Below are positions 1-11,195 of a DNA stretch of 64,000 nt, piece after piece. The DNA comes from Salvia splendens (Eukaryota; Streptophyta; Magnoliopsida; Lamiales; Lamiaceae). The translations under genes were made by a program, and so were the position numbers. Numbering within the stretch: position 1 is the first letter of the stretch; every line of letters begins with the position of its first letter. The DNA is taken from positions 25,262,852-25,326,851 of the forward strand of contig NC_056040.1 of NCBI RefSeq assembly GCF_004379255.2. The letters are read 5' to 3'. Below the pieces are notes generated by a model that did not search any database, was not told where the DNA came from, and was given only the letters and a program-made list of their open reading frames with translations.

Positions 1-440
1 CTAAACCCAAAGGGTATGGATGCAATGTGCTACAAGACATTAAATCAAGCCTTTTGTACATTAAACTAAGTCGTTCGTACAATACGAAGCCATATTCGTA
101 CATCATGATCCGTGTGAAACTAAAAACCCAAAGGATACAAACAGAAATTATAGGAAATTGTTAGTAATATGCCATAGCCAAATGGATTGCTAAACCCTAG
201 GGGAAGGGAGTTATCTCCCGGCCATTGGTGAAGTTTTCTTTAGTCGGTCGGTACTACAACCTAGCCCGATGGATTGGTAAACCCAAAGGGTATGGATTCA
301 ACGTGCTGCAAGACATTAAACTAAGCCTTTTGTACATTAAACTAAGTCCTTTGTACATTTCTAAGTCATATTCGTACATCCAGTTCTGTATGAAACCAAA
401 ACCAAATGATACAAATAGAAATTATATAAGATAATGTACG
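1..440. repeat. Partial direct repeat at the left edge
   Basis: Bases 1-165 and about 275-440 are imperfect direct copies. Both begin with a stretch reading aaacccaaagggtatgga, then share a run ending in acattaaactaag and a later cattcgtacat-like block. The spacer (about 180-270) starts with a related phrase, so this is a diverged repeat array cut by the window edge. No credible gene is seen; the 69-codon open frame across it has no recognisable features. Confidence 0.6.
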
Positions 441-646
441 AAAACAGTATAATAATGTACATCGTCACTTTTAAACATAGCCATCATAAGGACTTGATGT
501 ATGAGTTGATATAAAGTTGTTGCAAAATAATTAAATTAATCAAGTAATATTTTCAAGATTAAGAAAGAATAATAAACTAATGCAATATAACTATCAAATC
601 ATGGGAGGCGTGAATTAATGAAAATATACAATATTCAGTTATAATA
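441..646. other. Plain AT-rich intergenic DNA
   Basis: I see no gene, repeat terminus or RNA gene in this stretch before the first MITE terminus at 647. Confidence 0.5.
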
Positions 647-837
647 CTCCATTCGTCCCTGAAAATTTGTCAGTTATTTGCGATTTTTTCCGTCCTAAAA
701 AATTTATCACCTTTCACTTTTACTATATTTGGTAGTAGACTCACATTCCACTAATTAATTTACACTCACATTGTTTTATAAAATAAATATATAAAAGTAA
801 GACCCGTATTCCACTAACTTTTTCAGCTCACTTTCTA

Positions 838-1027
838 CTCCCTCCGTCCCAAGGTAGTTGGGGCGTTTCTCTTGAGCACAAGATTTAAGAAATTGATTTG
901 TTAAAGGTTATAGTAAAGAGAGTAAAGTAAGAGGGAGTATAAAGTTTTTACCAAAAAAAGAAATGATTCAGCGATATTGGGACAAACAAAAAAGGAATAT
1001 GATTCAACTAACTTGGGACGGATGGAG
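838..1027. mobile_element. Stowaway-like MITE
   Basis: This 190-bp element has ctccctccgtcccaagg at the left and a matching inverted end tgggacggatggag at the right. It is flanked by TA at 836-837 and 1028-1029. It sits inside the older MITE that starts at 647. It is non-coding. Confidence 0.85.
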
Positions 1028-1618
1028 TATTATATCTATTAGGGATAGTGGCACCTAATATCATGGAACTTTCAAAAAGTTAGATTTTTCCCACGAACTT
1101 TGAAATTGGCAAATACTATGTGACATCCCTAACCGAAAAACATGCATTGTTTTGCATATTAACATATTTCATTGTTATTTTTACTATAGATATGTTAAGT
1201 GTGTGCCATAGAGGATATATTTAGTGTTACGATCAATCAGTATAGTCGAATAAATAGATTATATAATTATAAATTATTTTTGTATATATTAAATATACAT
1301 TATAAATGTGTATACATGTGTTGTAACGTGTGCAGTGTAAATGGGACTATATGGTACTATTCATGAACGTACTTTACATATATACATATATATAAATTTA
1401 GATTTTGGATCGACTAAGGTTATATATATTAAAAAAATAAATATGCGTACGTGGCATAGCAAATGAGCATTTTCATGTATTAGTTTGCAGCTCAAGTGTT
1501 TACAAAATTACCCGTTATTAGTTTTTCACTTATACGTGTTTTCCTTATAAATATTTAACAAAATACAAGTGAGTCACCTAGCTTTTGCAGCTGACATGTA
1601 TTAGGACTATAGAGTATA

Positions 1619-1842
1619 TATTCGCTCCGTCCCTCTGTAGTAGATGCGTTTCTTTTCGGCACGAGATTTAAGAAATTGTGTTAAAAGTGAGAAAGTGAAG
1701 GGAGAATAAAGTAGGAAAGAAAAAAGGTAGAGAGATAAAGAAAGAAGAAAGAATAAGGTAAGAGAGTAAAGTAAGAGACAAGAAAAGTTGGTGTTTTTTG
1801 CTAAAATAGGAAATGACTCAGCTACAGAGGGACGAAAGGAGT
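1619..1842. mobile_element. Stowaway-like MITE inside the gypsy 5' LTR
   Basis: The left end reads cgctccgtccctctgtag and the right end is its inverse, ctacagagggacgaaaggag. The interior is purine-rich. Exact edges are uncertain by a few bases. Open frames on both strands here are by-products of the skewed composition. Confidence 0.75.
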
Positions 1843-2329
1843 TTTTTTTTATGAGAATGAGAAAGGGGGGATTTGAGGAAGGTACGGTAGACATATATAT
1901 TTTTTTAAAGAGGGAGAGAGAGAAACGAGAGTTAGGAGAAAAGAGAACAGCAGAAAAAATATTTAGGATTCAGAAGTAACAATTATATATAATCTGAGAG
2001 TGGTAAACGAAGAGAAGGGATCAACTTTTGAGTAGTAGATCTATCGTGATCAGGTGTGTATACATCACACTTTTAATTTTACATATGTTATTGTTACGCA
2101 GTTAATTGCTATACGTATGATTGGAGTGAGTAATTGGATTGTTTAGAATATTTTGTGGAATATGATATGGATATGTGACTGGTGCAATGAAAATGTGAGT
2201 GATGCAATTGATTTATTTATATATGGCATTCAAATTATTTTTGTATCATTGGATTAAAGAGGATATGTGACAGTCTTGTCCTGAGTCTGATGTCAATGGA
2301 AATGGAAATAGACCTACGGGTCATATACA

Positions 2330-2470
2330 ATGATAACTGACCTACGGGTCAAAGAAAATATGCAAAGAGGGACCTTCGTGGAAAGGTCAAATGCAAAGAG
2401 GGGCCTCCGTGGAAAAGGTCAAATCAAAGAGGGGCATTCGTGGAAATGTCAAATAATTAAAGGGGACCTT
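2330..2470. repeat. Tandem repeat of about 34 bp within the gypsy LTR
   Basis: Three to four units share the pattern caaagaggg, a variable pair, ttcgtggaaa and ggtcaaat. The outer units are more diverged (gacctacgggtcaaa). It lies in the LTR upstream region. Confidence 0.7.
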
Positions 2471-3013
2471 CAGGTCGTGTACAATGGAAATCCCGGGCAG
2501 ATACCAGGCTAGATCCGTCACAGAATAATAAAAAGAACAGAGAGACATATGCATATGAATATTAAATTGTTTATGATATTTGTTACTTCTGGTGATATAT
2601 GTTGGTGAAAGAATGTGTTTGATATTTGTATGTGAAATTAAAGGTAAGGTTTATATGCACTGAGTTGTGGCTCATATAAACCATTATTATTTTTCAGAAA
2701 TAAGATATTAGCGAAGTTTTTGGTTGACGTGGGTCGTAGGAACTGCACGTGTTATCAGGTTCAGTGGCTGACGCGTTTTGGCAACCTTCACATCCTCAGC
2801 ATTTTTGCATATAGATAAATGTATATATAGAGTGGTGAGAGGGTTCCAACACTGTTTAGAATGTTTTGAAATATGTACTTAATAAATGTTGGTTTTTGAA
2901 ATTATATAATACGAGTGTTTTTATATACTTGACGTGTGGGTTATTTATTTTAAATTTTGAACTTATCTATAGTAAGTGCATACGTCATAAGGGTTGAGGT
3001 GTGACAGTTAAGG

Positions 3014-3025
3014 TGGTATTAGAGC
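3014..3025 (+). promoter_or_regulatory. Primer-binding site of the Tekay-like element
   Basis: tggtattagagc lies 8 bp after the 5' LTR. It is one base away from the usual tggtatcagagc complementary to the 3' end of initiator tRNA-Met. Confidence 0.85.
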
Positions 3026-3114
3026 GGGGATAGAATCCCGCTGGGACATAACATTCATGCATAGCATATGTTACATATTGGTTATAAGTTGCATTGCATT
3101 TGATTATCAGGAAC

Positions 3115-4365
3115 ATGGATATTCCTGGACATGTATCACCGAGGAGAGAAGGGTCAGTTGCCTTGCATCGTTCATTAACTGTTCAAGGATCTCATAAACC
3201 TGTTGCATCATCTGGGGATAAACAACAAGTACCTAGGCTGGTTGAACAAGAAGTACATGGACCAATGATGAGATAAAAAGGTAGAAATTTTAGAGAACTC
3301 CGAAAAATGGGAGCTGTTGACTTTTATGGGACTACTGACCCAGCTGTGGCTGAGATATGACTGAAGAGTGTAGAACGTGTGTTCAGTCAGATGGGTTATA
3401 TTATGGAAGAACGTTTTGATTATGCAGTGTCTCTTGTTCAAGGCAATGCTTACCATTGGTGGGAGACAGTCCCACAAGTTATGATACAACCTCTAGTGCT
3501 CAGTTGGGATGACTTTCTTAGAGAATTCAGTGATAAATATATGCCAGCGGTGTATTGTGTTGAGAAGCAGAAAGAGTTTTTGTCCCTTAAGCACGGAGCT
3601 ATGTTTGTAGCTGACTATGAAGTGAAGTTTACTCAGCTTTCTCGATATGCATCTGCATTGTTGCCTACAGAACAAGATAAGTGCAGACGTTTTGAAGAGG
3701 GACTGATATATGAGATAAGAAGTAAGATTACACCTTCAGATCTTCACACTTATAGTGACTTACGTGCAGCATCTATCCGAGCTGAAAGACTGGTGAGAGA
3801 GAGACATGTGTATCTAAAAAGACAAAAGGGAGGACCACCAGAGTATAAAGGTGAATTGATTTCAAGAGTTCCAAGGCGACAAGGTTTCTTTTCTCCAACA
3901 CCTACATTCAGTAGATGAGGTCCACATGGCCAGAGATGTGGACGTGCACCACATTTTAATTAAGAGAGAGGACGAGTATTTGGGATGACATCACAAGCAC
4001 AAACTTTATGTGTGCAGTATGGAAAACCGCATGTGGGAGAGTGTCTAGCATTTACAGGGAGTTGTTTTTACTGTGGCCAACAAGGACATTTTTATAGAGA
4101 GTGCCCTTCCAGGCCTTATATGATACCCTGTGATAGAGCAATGACTCAACCAACAGTACAAAATATGCGACCGACAACATCGAGTACGGGTTTTGGTCGA
4201 GGCCGTGGTAAAGGACAGACTATGAGTGCTCCTATAGGTAGAGGACAAGGGCAGTCAGAGGCACATGGATCTACACGCCAGGGACATGCTCATGTGTTTG
4301 CTATAAGCCAGGAAGAGGCATCTAGAGCACCTGAGGTTATTACTGGTACACTTTTACTTATATGA
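3115..4365 (+). pseudogene. Gypsy gag (capsid and zinc knuckle), decayed
   Basis: The reading frame begins near a methionine at 3115 and is broken by stops at about 3274, 3357, 3916 and 3960. The segment 3379-3918 encodes a capsid domain (WWETVP near the start, then SWDDFLREFSDKYMP, typical of plant Retrotrans_gag). The segment 3985-4365 holds one CCHC zinc knuckle, CFYCGQQGHFYREC, which binds element RNA in the particle. It could not make a complete Gag. Confidence 0.85.
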
Positions 4366-6410
4366 AACTATCGTATATGTATTAATAGATCCAGGATCAA
4401 CTCATTCATTTATATCACCAGTCATTGCATTACATCTGCATAAAGAACCCAAACTTCTAAACCATAGCTTAGGTATACACACATTATTGGGTGAAGTTGT
4501 TTCAGTATACACGGTTTATCGAGATTGTATGGTCCAAGTTAATATAGTAGAATTGCCAGCAGATTTGATTCTCTTGTTCATACATGAGTTTGATATCATC
4601 CTGGGTATAGATTGGTTGTCACTCTATCGAGCTAAAGTAGATTGTTATGCTAAGGAAGTGGTGATCGAATCTCCGGGACGGGATCAAGTGATATTCTACG
4701 GTAATCGACAAATTGTTCCAACTTGTCTTATTTCAGCTACATCGGCTTTTCGACTAATACGAGGTGGATGTGAGGCATACCTTGTTCATTTTATAGAGTG
4801 TGCTATAGCTCTTGATAATGTGAAGGAAATTCATGTTGTTAAAGATTTTCCTGATGTTTTTCCTGAAGATTTACCTGGGTTGCCACCTGATCGAGAGACA
4901 AAATTTACTATTGAGTTACTACCAGGTACCGCATCTATTTCGATTCCTCCTTATCGAATGTCTCTATTGGAGTTGCAAGAGTTGAAGAAACAATTACAAG
5001 AGCTGTTAGATAAGGGATTTATACGACCCAGTGTTTCACCTTGGGGAACACCAGTATTATTTGTGAAGAAGAAAGATGGCACATTGCGACTTTGTATAGA
5101 CTATCAAAAGTTGAATAAAGTGACAGTGAAGAATAAATATCCATTGCCGAGAATCGAAGATTTGTTTAATCAACTTCAGGGTGCACAAGTGTTTTCAAAG
5201 ATAGATCTTCGATCAGGATACCATCAGTTGAACATAGCTAAAGAGGATATTCCAAAGACAACTTTTTGGACACGATATGGCCATTATGAATTTTTGGTAA
5301 TGCCTTTCGGACTGACAAATGCACCTACAGCTTTTATGGCACTGATGAACAAAGTGTTTCAACCATTTCTGGATCAGTTTGTGATTATTTTTATCGACGA
5401 TATATTGGTTTACTCGCGAAGTAAGGAGGATCATGTAAATCACTTGCAATTAGTATTACAAGTTCTGCGAGATAAACAACTTTATGCAAAGTTGAGTAAA
5501 TGCCAGTTTTGGCTAGATCATGTACTCCATCCGTCCCATTAACTATGCAACATTTGCTTTTCGGCACACGATTTTATGTAGTGTTGTTTTGTGAGTTAAT
5601 GAAGAGAGAGTAAAGTAAGAGAGAAGAAAAAGTAGAGAGAGTATTGTTTCCATTTTTAGAAACGTTTCATTTTTAATGGGACAAACTAAAAAGGAAAATG
5701 TTTCATTTCTAATGGGACAGAGGGAGTATTATTCTTGGGACACGTGGTGTCAGGACGAGGAATAGAAGTAGATCCTCAAAAGATCGAAGCAGTCGTGAAC
5801 TGGGAAGTGCCAACTATCGTCACAGAGGTTCAAAATTTTCTGGGTATGGCTGGATATTACAGACGTTTTGTGGAAGGATTCTCAATTATTGCAAGACCAA
5901 TGACAAAGTTGTTACGTATGAACGTTCATTTCACATGGAGTAAAGAATGTCAGAAGAGTTTTGATGAGTTGAAGCATCGATTGACTACAACACCTATATT
6001 GACTATTCCCTCGGGTATAGGAGGATTTGTCGTTTATAGTAACGCGTCTCAACAGGGACTTGGATGCGTTTTAATGCAAAATAGAAAGGTCATAGCTTAA
6101 GCCTCACGACAACTACGAGTACATGAAGTTTCTTATCCAGTTCATGATCTGGAGTTTGCTGATGTTGTCTTTGCTTTGAAGATTTGGCGTCATTATCTTT
6201 ATGGAGAAACGTTCGAATTCTGACCGATCATAAGAGTCTGAAATATTTGATGAGTCAGAAGGGGTTGAATATGAGACAAAGACTGTGGATGGAGTTGCTT
6301 AAAGATTATGATTGTACCATTGAATACCATCCTGGGAATGCGAATGTTGTCGCAGATGTGTTGAGTCGAGAGTTAAGTAGTGTGATAGCACACATGCAGG
6401 CAACACCATT
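4366..6410 (+). pseudogene. Gypsy pol: protease, reverse transcriptase, RNase H; no integrase
   Basis: The protease relic (about 4370-4680) has the active-site triplet as DPG followed by STHSFIS, and a later ILGIDWLS. Reverse transcriptase runs from about 4840 to 5800 with [34 protein letters not shown] and the catalytic [14 protein letters not shown] at 5525-5726 cuts it just before [13 protein letters not shown]. RNase H follows (5735-6410) with a stop near 6099 and a broken stretch near 6220, ending in [10 protein letters not shown]. Integrase, expected next in this family, is absent: the sequence changes to LTR within about 20 bp. The RT homology is unmistakable; the gene is dead. Confidence 0.9.
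5525..5726. mobile_element. Stowaway-like MITE inserted in the RT gene
   Basis: The left end ctccatccgtcccatt and right end aatgggacagagggag are inverted copies. TA flanks it at 5523-5524 and 5727-5728. The RT reading frame is continuous on both sides if the insert and one TA are ignored, so the MITE landed in a still readable gene copy. Confidence 0.9.
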
Positions 6411-6689
6411 ATCAGAATATTTAGGATTTAGAAGTAACAAGTATATATAATCTGAGAGTGGTGAACGAAGAGAAGGGATCGAACTTTTGAGTAGTAGATC
6501 TATCGTGATCTGGTGTGTATACATCACACTTTTAATTTTACATATGTTATTGTTACGCAGTTAATTGCTATATGTATGATTGGAGTGAATATTTGGATTG
6601 TATGATGTGAACCTAATATAATTATGTGTTGTTTGGAATATTTTGTGGAATATGATATGGATATGTGATTGGTGCAATGGAAATGTGAG

Positions 6690-7867
6690 TGGGCAAGGAA
6701 CACATGGTTTGGAAGCTTAAGAAGGCTATTTATGGCCTTAAGCAAACATCTAGATCATGGAACCAGTGTTTCGATCAAACTGTTCGCAAGTTTGGATTCG
6801 AAATATGCCCAAATGAAAGCTGCGTGTATAAGAAGATTGAAAAAGGGAATGGTGTGTTCTTAGTTTTATATGTAGATGACATTCTTCTAATTGGAAATAA
6901 TAAAAAGATGTTGTCATCAGTAAGAACTTGGTTGTCAAACCAATTCGAGATGAAGGATATGGGAGACGCGGGACACATCCTCGGTATCAAGGTTCTTAGG
7001 AATCGGGAAAGGAAGGTGTTGTGCTTATCTCAAGAACCTTACATCAACACAGTACTTAGTCGCTTTAGCATGCAGGACGCCAAGAAAGGTTTCTTACCTT
7101 TCAGACATGGCATCCAACTATCTCAAGAGATGTGCCCGAAAACGCCGTCTGAGATACAAGAAATGAGAAGGATTCCATATGCTTCGGCAGTTGGAAGTCT
7201 CATGTATGTTATGCTTTGTACGAGACTTGATATTTGCTTTGTTGTTGGCATGGTGACAAGATATCAGTCGAATCCGAGCTAAGGACATTGGACTGCCGTA
7301 AATAACATACTCAAGTACCTTAAACGGACTAAGGACTATGCTCTAGTTTACAATGCAGTCGAGCTCTGTCCTTTGGGATATACTGACTCGGACTTTCAAG
7401 CGGATCAGGACTCGAGAAAATCTACTTCAGGATATGTGTTCACCTTAGGGGGTGGAGCCATAATTTGGAAGAGTGTGAAACAGAAATGCATCACGGACTC
7501 GACCATGGAAGCCGAGTATGTGGCCGCTTCGGAGGCTGCAAAATAGGCAGTATGGTTCAAGAACTTCCTTATGGATTTAGGTATGGTATCGAATCTGCCC
7601 AAGAGCATCACTATTTATTGTGACAATTCTGGTGCTGTGGCAAACTCGAAAGAACCAAGAGCTCACAAAGCGAGCAAACACATAGAGCGGAAGTATCATA
7701 TCATTAGAGATATAGTGCAGAGAGGAGACATACAAGTGGTCAAGATTGGGTCAAAGAACAACCTGGCAGATCCTTTTACAAAGGCATTGGCGGTGAAACC
7801 GTTCGAACGCCACGTTGAAGGGATGGGAGTTCGACTCAGTCAAGACCTCAACTCGCTTTCAGTATAA
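6690..7867 (+). pseudogene. Copia reverse transcriptase (C-terminal part) and RNase H
   Basis: The first part (to 7282) contains the AIYGLKQTSRSWNQ segment, the catalytic YVDDILLIGNN and QFEMKDMGDAGHILGIKV, all typical of Ty1/copia RT. A stop after RYQSNPS (about 7282) and another near 7545 break RNase H, whose motifs YTDSDF, STMEAEYVAA and YCDNSGAVANSKEPRAHK are still visible, ending ADPFTKALA at about 7790. The N-terminal half of the polyprotein is missing. It is non-functional. Confidence 0.9.
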
Positions 7868-7940
7868 ATGGGAGAAATTTTAAGATGTTTGCACTACCAT
7901 TTTGTATACTCGAAAGCTGTTTTGAGTATAAGTGGGAGAC

Positions 7941-9395
7941 TGTTAGGGTTTTGTATACTAGAAATCACCTTTCGAGTGATTGATACTGTAAAACTCTATA
8001 TATTCTTTTCTAATGAATGCAACATATTATTTTTTTCATAATGTTGTTATGTTTTACATTTAATGGATGTTTATTGCATATTTAAATGTATAAGCGAATG
8101 TAACAAAGTCCAAGTCTTTGTTTTAGTTGACCGGTTGTGGGCGTCGTCCATTTTAAGGTAACACGGTCAGTTTTGAATAAAGAAATATAAGAATTTCACA
8201 ACCTAGATAGGCCTAGACTACCTATCGTGAAAGGTTGCAATGTCAGTCTGATTATTTCTAAGCCTTATTGAAATAAGATGACGTTGGTGTGGTATAGCAC
8301 TGAATTGGATCTAAAATGGCAAGACGAGTCTTTATGCTATCTACTGAAAGACGAGGTCTTGATAATTAATTTCTTAATCAATGTATGTTAGCATTGAGTA
8401 TATGATATTGATTATCTACTACTTTGACTTACCAATAGGTGTTGGTTTTTAGTAACCCAACGATCTTGGTATCTTGGGTAGTGGTGATTAATATCTAGCT
8501 GTGCTAGGATTGCTATTATATTGAATCGTGCGCGAGGTGAGTCTCGTTTGATAACATCCACAAGAGGAGCTCGAAACAAGGTTTTATTATTCGGAACCTA
8601 GCTAGTTGGAGTTTGATTACTCTATGAATAATAAATAAGCGTTTCTTGCTAAGTCCACTCTTGGAGTTTATAATATGTTAATTAATTAAGTCCATAGCAG
8701 ACATTGATTAATTAATGGAGGTTTCTATCTTAAGCGTGGGAAATAAATGACAAACAAATGGAAACCCGAAATACTTGTAATTTCGGATTTGGATGAGCAG
8801 TGCAATATTACTTTTGTAATATTCCAATATAAGCTCATATTAAATTGTGGGTTCAATTTAATTAGTAAAAAGCTAATTGGGGGAGGCCATATCCAAATTC
8901 TTCCTTGGATCCCTGACTGGGCCCAATATGTGACTTAATATAAATAGGAGAATAAAGGAGACAGAAAACAGACTTGTTTTATTTTGACAATTTCGTCCCC
9001 CCTATTCCAAGGAGAGGAACGATTTTTGCTCTCCTTCCGTGAGTAGGGTTCTGTCTTCTTTATTCAAGTCCTAGTATTCTGGTGAGATTTGCCCACACAA
9101 ATATCAGATTACAGTCCGGGATACCAGTCAGAAGATACGAGGTCGAGTACTCAAAATCTTCACGTGGAGAAGACCCAAGCCATCTTCGATTTTTAAACCC
9201 CTTCAACAAGGTAAATTGGCTAACTTCATAGCAAGCATGTTTTAGGGATTATTTGTGCTAAAACATGTTTAAATTCAAGTTGTCAGCATGATACATGTGA
9301 GAATTACGCGAATAGAGTTTATTTAAATAATCTGCTAAATAGATCAAGTTTTATGTGATCCATCAAAACGCACGCTTCCGCAGCAAACCCCTTCA
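7941..9395 (+). repeat. 3' LTR of the truncated copia element
   Basis: It begins tgttagggttttgtata right after the purine tract aagtgggagac (7930-7940) and ends at about ccccttca. A likely TATA box, tataaata, is at 8939-8946. The block around 8120-8280 is almost the same as in the other copia LTRs of the window. Confidence 0.8.
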
Positions 9396-10013
9396 GTTAT
9401 TAGGTTTGACAACCTTCTCATCCTCATCATTTTTGCATGTAGATAAATGTATAATATATAGAGTGGTGAGATGGTCACACCACTGTTTAGAATGTTTTGA
9501 AATATGTACTTGATAAATGTTGGTTTTTGAAATTATATAATACGAGTGTTTTTATATACTTGACGTGTGGGTTATTTATTTTAAATTTTGAATTTATCTA
9601 TAGTAAGTGCATACGTCATAAGGGTTGAGGTGTGACATAATATCACGAACTTTACCCCGAGTTTGTTATTTCCTACCAAAGAAGAAATTCCGGGTATATT
9701 AATAGATTGAAGAATAGTTTTGGAGGGTGTGCTTCAAGAAAAACTATCCTCAAATATTGAAAAACTTGAAGCTCTCGAAGTTGTTGTCAAGAAATTATGA
9801 AAAAAAATCTGTATCATGATATTATTTGCCGGAATTTTTTCTTTGGTGGGAAATAACAAACTCGGGGTAAAGTTCATGATATTATTTGCCAATTTCAAAG
9901 TTCGTGGGAAAAACCTAAATTTTTTAAAGTTCCATGATATTAGGTGCCAATATCCCTATTTATTAAAACTCATGCCGGGTCTAAAGGTGACAAATTATTA
10001 GCGACGAAAGGAG

Positions 10014-10766
10014 TACTTTTTTAAAGTTGTTTGTATTTAATTTAAACTTTTAATATTTTTCTAAATTGTTATGGAATGATTAACATGTAATGTATTTTAA
10101 ATTAATACATATTTATAAACTGATTTTAAATATAAAATATTGAAAAAGATCAATTATGTATGTTATAATTTTTGTACATTATCACTACCAGGTCATGTTG
10201 AAAATTCATACAGTACTTCAGTCCAAAACTAAGACCAATCTTACACTATTAGATCTTATAATAAGTGGATGAAATTAAAACTCACAGATTTCAATAATTA
10301 GTAGATAAAATGTCAATAAAAAGGTAAAATCGTCAATCTTTTTATAATATGATAATTTTTGTGGTTTTTCGGATAACATAGTGTTTTAAAAATATCAACA
10401 CAATGATATAGATATTTCAACATACATACACGAAAACTTCAACACAGATTTATTGATATTGTACATGCATTGTATTGAAACTTTTTGATACATTTATTGA
10501 TATAACTTATGCTTATTAACATATACGAAAATTGAAATAAAAATTACTCTAAAATTTCATAATCCGATCATTGTCGGAACATATGCAATTAAGATCTCGT
10601 TAGAATCCTTATTAAATCACCTTTATTGATATATTTTTTAAGCACTAGATCTCCTAATCTAATGGCTAAAAATTACTCTAAAATTTCATAATCCGATCAT
10701 TATTTCAAGCACTAGATCTCCTAATCTAATGGCTAAGAATAAGTCTTAGTTTGAGATTGCTAATTA
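10014..10766. other. AT-rich DNA with a short tandem duplication
   Basis: No gene is seen. A segment containing agcactagatctcctaatc occurs twice (about 10640 and 10707), each next to a copy of actctaaaatttcataatcc (also at about 10556). Two opposed copies of an aaactaagac-like word (about 10223 and, inverted, 10745) hint at a small unclassified element. Confidence 0.45.
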
Positions 10767-11016
10767 CTCCCTCCGTTCGCAAATAGGAGTCTCGTTTCTT
10801 TCTAGCACAGGTTTTAAAAAATATTAAGAAAAGTGGGTGGAAAAAAATTAATGGAATATGAACATCACTTGCATATATTACTTTTAAATGATATGTGAGT
10901 GGAATGATTTGGTGGAATGTGGACCTTTTACCATTTATAGAAATAATGAACCAGGACTCCTATTAGTGGACGGATAAAAATGGCAAAATAGAACTTCTAT
11001 TCACGAACGGAGATAG
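10767..11016. mobile_element. Stowaway-like MITE, 250-bp family
   Basis: The ends are ctccctccgttcgcaaatag and the inverse ctattcacgaacggagatag, with TA on both sides. The interior resembles the MITEs at 21338-21587 and 34393-34644 (shared tttaaatg, gtggaatg and accatttat blocks). Confidence 0.8.
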
Positions 11017-11195
11017 TAGTTAGCAATTGATCACAACCCTATCACGGTATCACTACCTACTAATTTCTTGTGTATTCTTGTCATGGGAAAGAAACCTGGT
11101 TTACAAATTAGGCCCGTAAATGAGTTATTATCTCCTCCGAGCCTAATTTGATATTTCTATGTCTGCTTCCAAATCGATCCATTTTCTATATTTGA

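Larger units (their letters stand above)
1119..3006 (+). repeat. 5' LTR of the Tekay-like gypsy element
   Basis: This 1888-bp LTR runs from TGTGACATCCC to tgtgaca. Blocks 1966-2200 and about 2774-3006 match 6422-6690 and 9402-9637 in the 3' LTR. It carries its own MITE (1619-1842) and a short tandem array (about 2330-2470). Confidence 0.88.
6690..9395 (+). mobile_element. 5'-truncated Ty1/copia element inside the gypsy 3' LTR
   Basis: The element starts abruptly inside reverse transcriptase at about 6690 and runs through RNase H, a purine tract and one complete-looking LTR (7941-9395). No 5' LTR, gag, protease or integrase is present. Gypsy LTR sequence resumes at about 9396. The LTR is related to the copia LTRs at 48606 and 55895, so two members of one family occur in the window. 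Confidence 0.85.
1119..9637 (+). mobile_element. Ty3/gypsy retrotransposon, Tekay/Del-like, defective
   Basis: The element starts TGTGACATCCC and ends gaggTGTGACA, and is flanked by tacta (1114-1118) and taata (9638-9642), a 5-bp duplication with one change. The 5' LTR is 1119-3006, the primer site follows at 3014, and decayed gag (from about 3115) and pol (to about 6410) follow in sense. Integrase and the first part of the 3' LTR are missing: pol runs straight into LTR sequence at about 6420. The 3' LTR is then interrupted by a copia element (6690-9395). The long LTR and RT motifs such as GYHQL and [10 protein letters not shown] fit the Tekay/Del chromoviruses; no chromodomain survives. Confidence 0.88.
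6422..9637 (+). repeat. 3' LTR of the Tekay-like element, 5'-truncated and split
   Basis: 6422-6689 matches 5' LTR bases 1966-2200, with a 31-bp difference inside. 9402-9637 matches about 2774-3006. LTR bases equivalent to 1119-1965 are missing at the pol junction, and those equivalent to about 2205-2740 are missing around the copia insertion. Confidence 0.85.
1042..9956. mobile_element. Mutator-like MITE with 9-bp target duplication, split by a gypsy element
   Basis: The left end reads gggatagtggcaccta and the right end is its inverse, ending ggtgccaatatccc. The flanking 9-mers are tatctatta (1033-1041) and tatttatta (9957-9965), one mismatch apart, which is the duplication length typical of Mutator-like elements. 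The inverted repeat is long: 1042-1113 plus 9638-9693 pairs with 9830-9956. The element was about 390 bp before a gypsy retrotransposon landed in its left arm at 1119. No transposase is present, so it is non-autonomous. Confidence 0.8.
647..10013. mobile_element. Stowaway-like MITE, outermost host of a nested stack
   Basis: The left end (647, after TA at 645-646) reads ctccattcgtccctg followed by aaaatttgtc. The right end (to 10013, followed by TA) reads gacaaattattagcgacg then aaaggag. These are the two halves of one MITE: 647-835 is the left part and about 9966-10013 the right part. Everything between is later insertion: a second MITE at 838-1027, a Mutator-like element at 1042-9956, and a gypsy element inside that. 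Its own sequence totals roughly 240 bp. The family assignment rests on the TA duplication and the CTCC(A/C)TYCGTCCC terminus. Confidence 0.75.

Noticed and set aside
225..434. 69-codon frame at the left edge
   Set aside because: It lies in a diverged direct repeat, with no homology and no neighbouring signals.
1607..1979. Frames of 95 and 63 codons near the left LTR
   Set aside because: They cover a purine-rich MITE in the LTR and are compositional.
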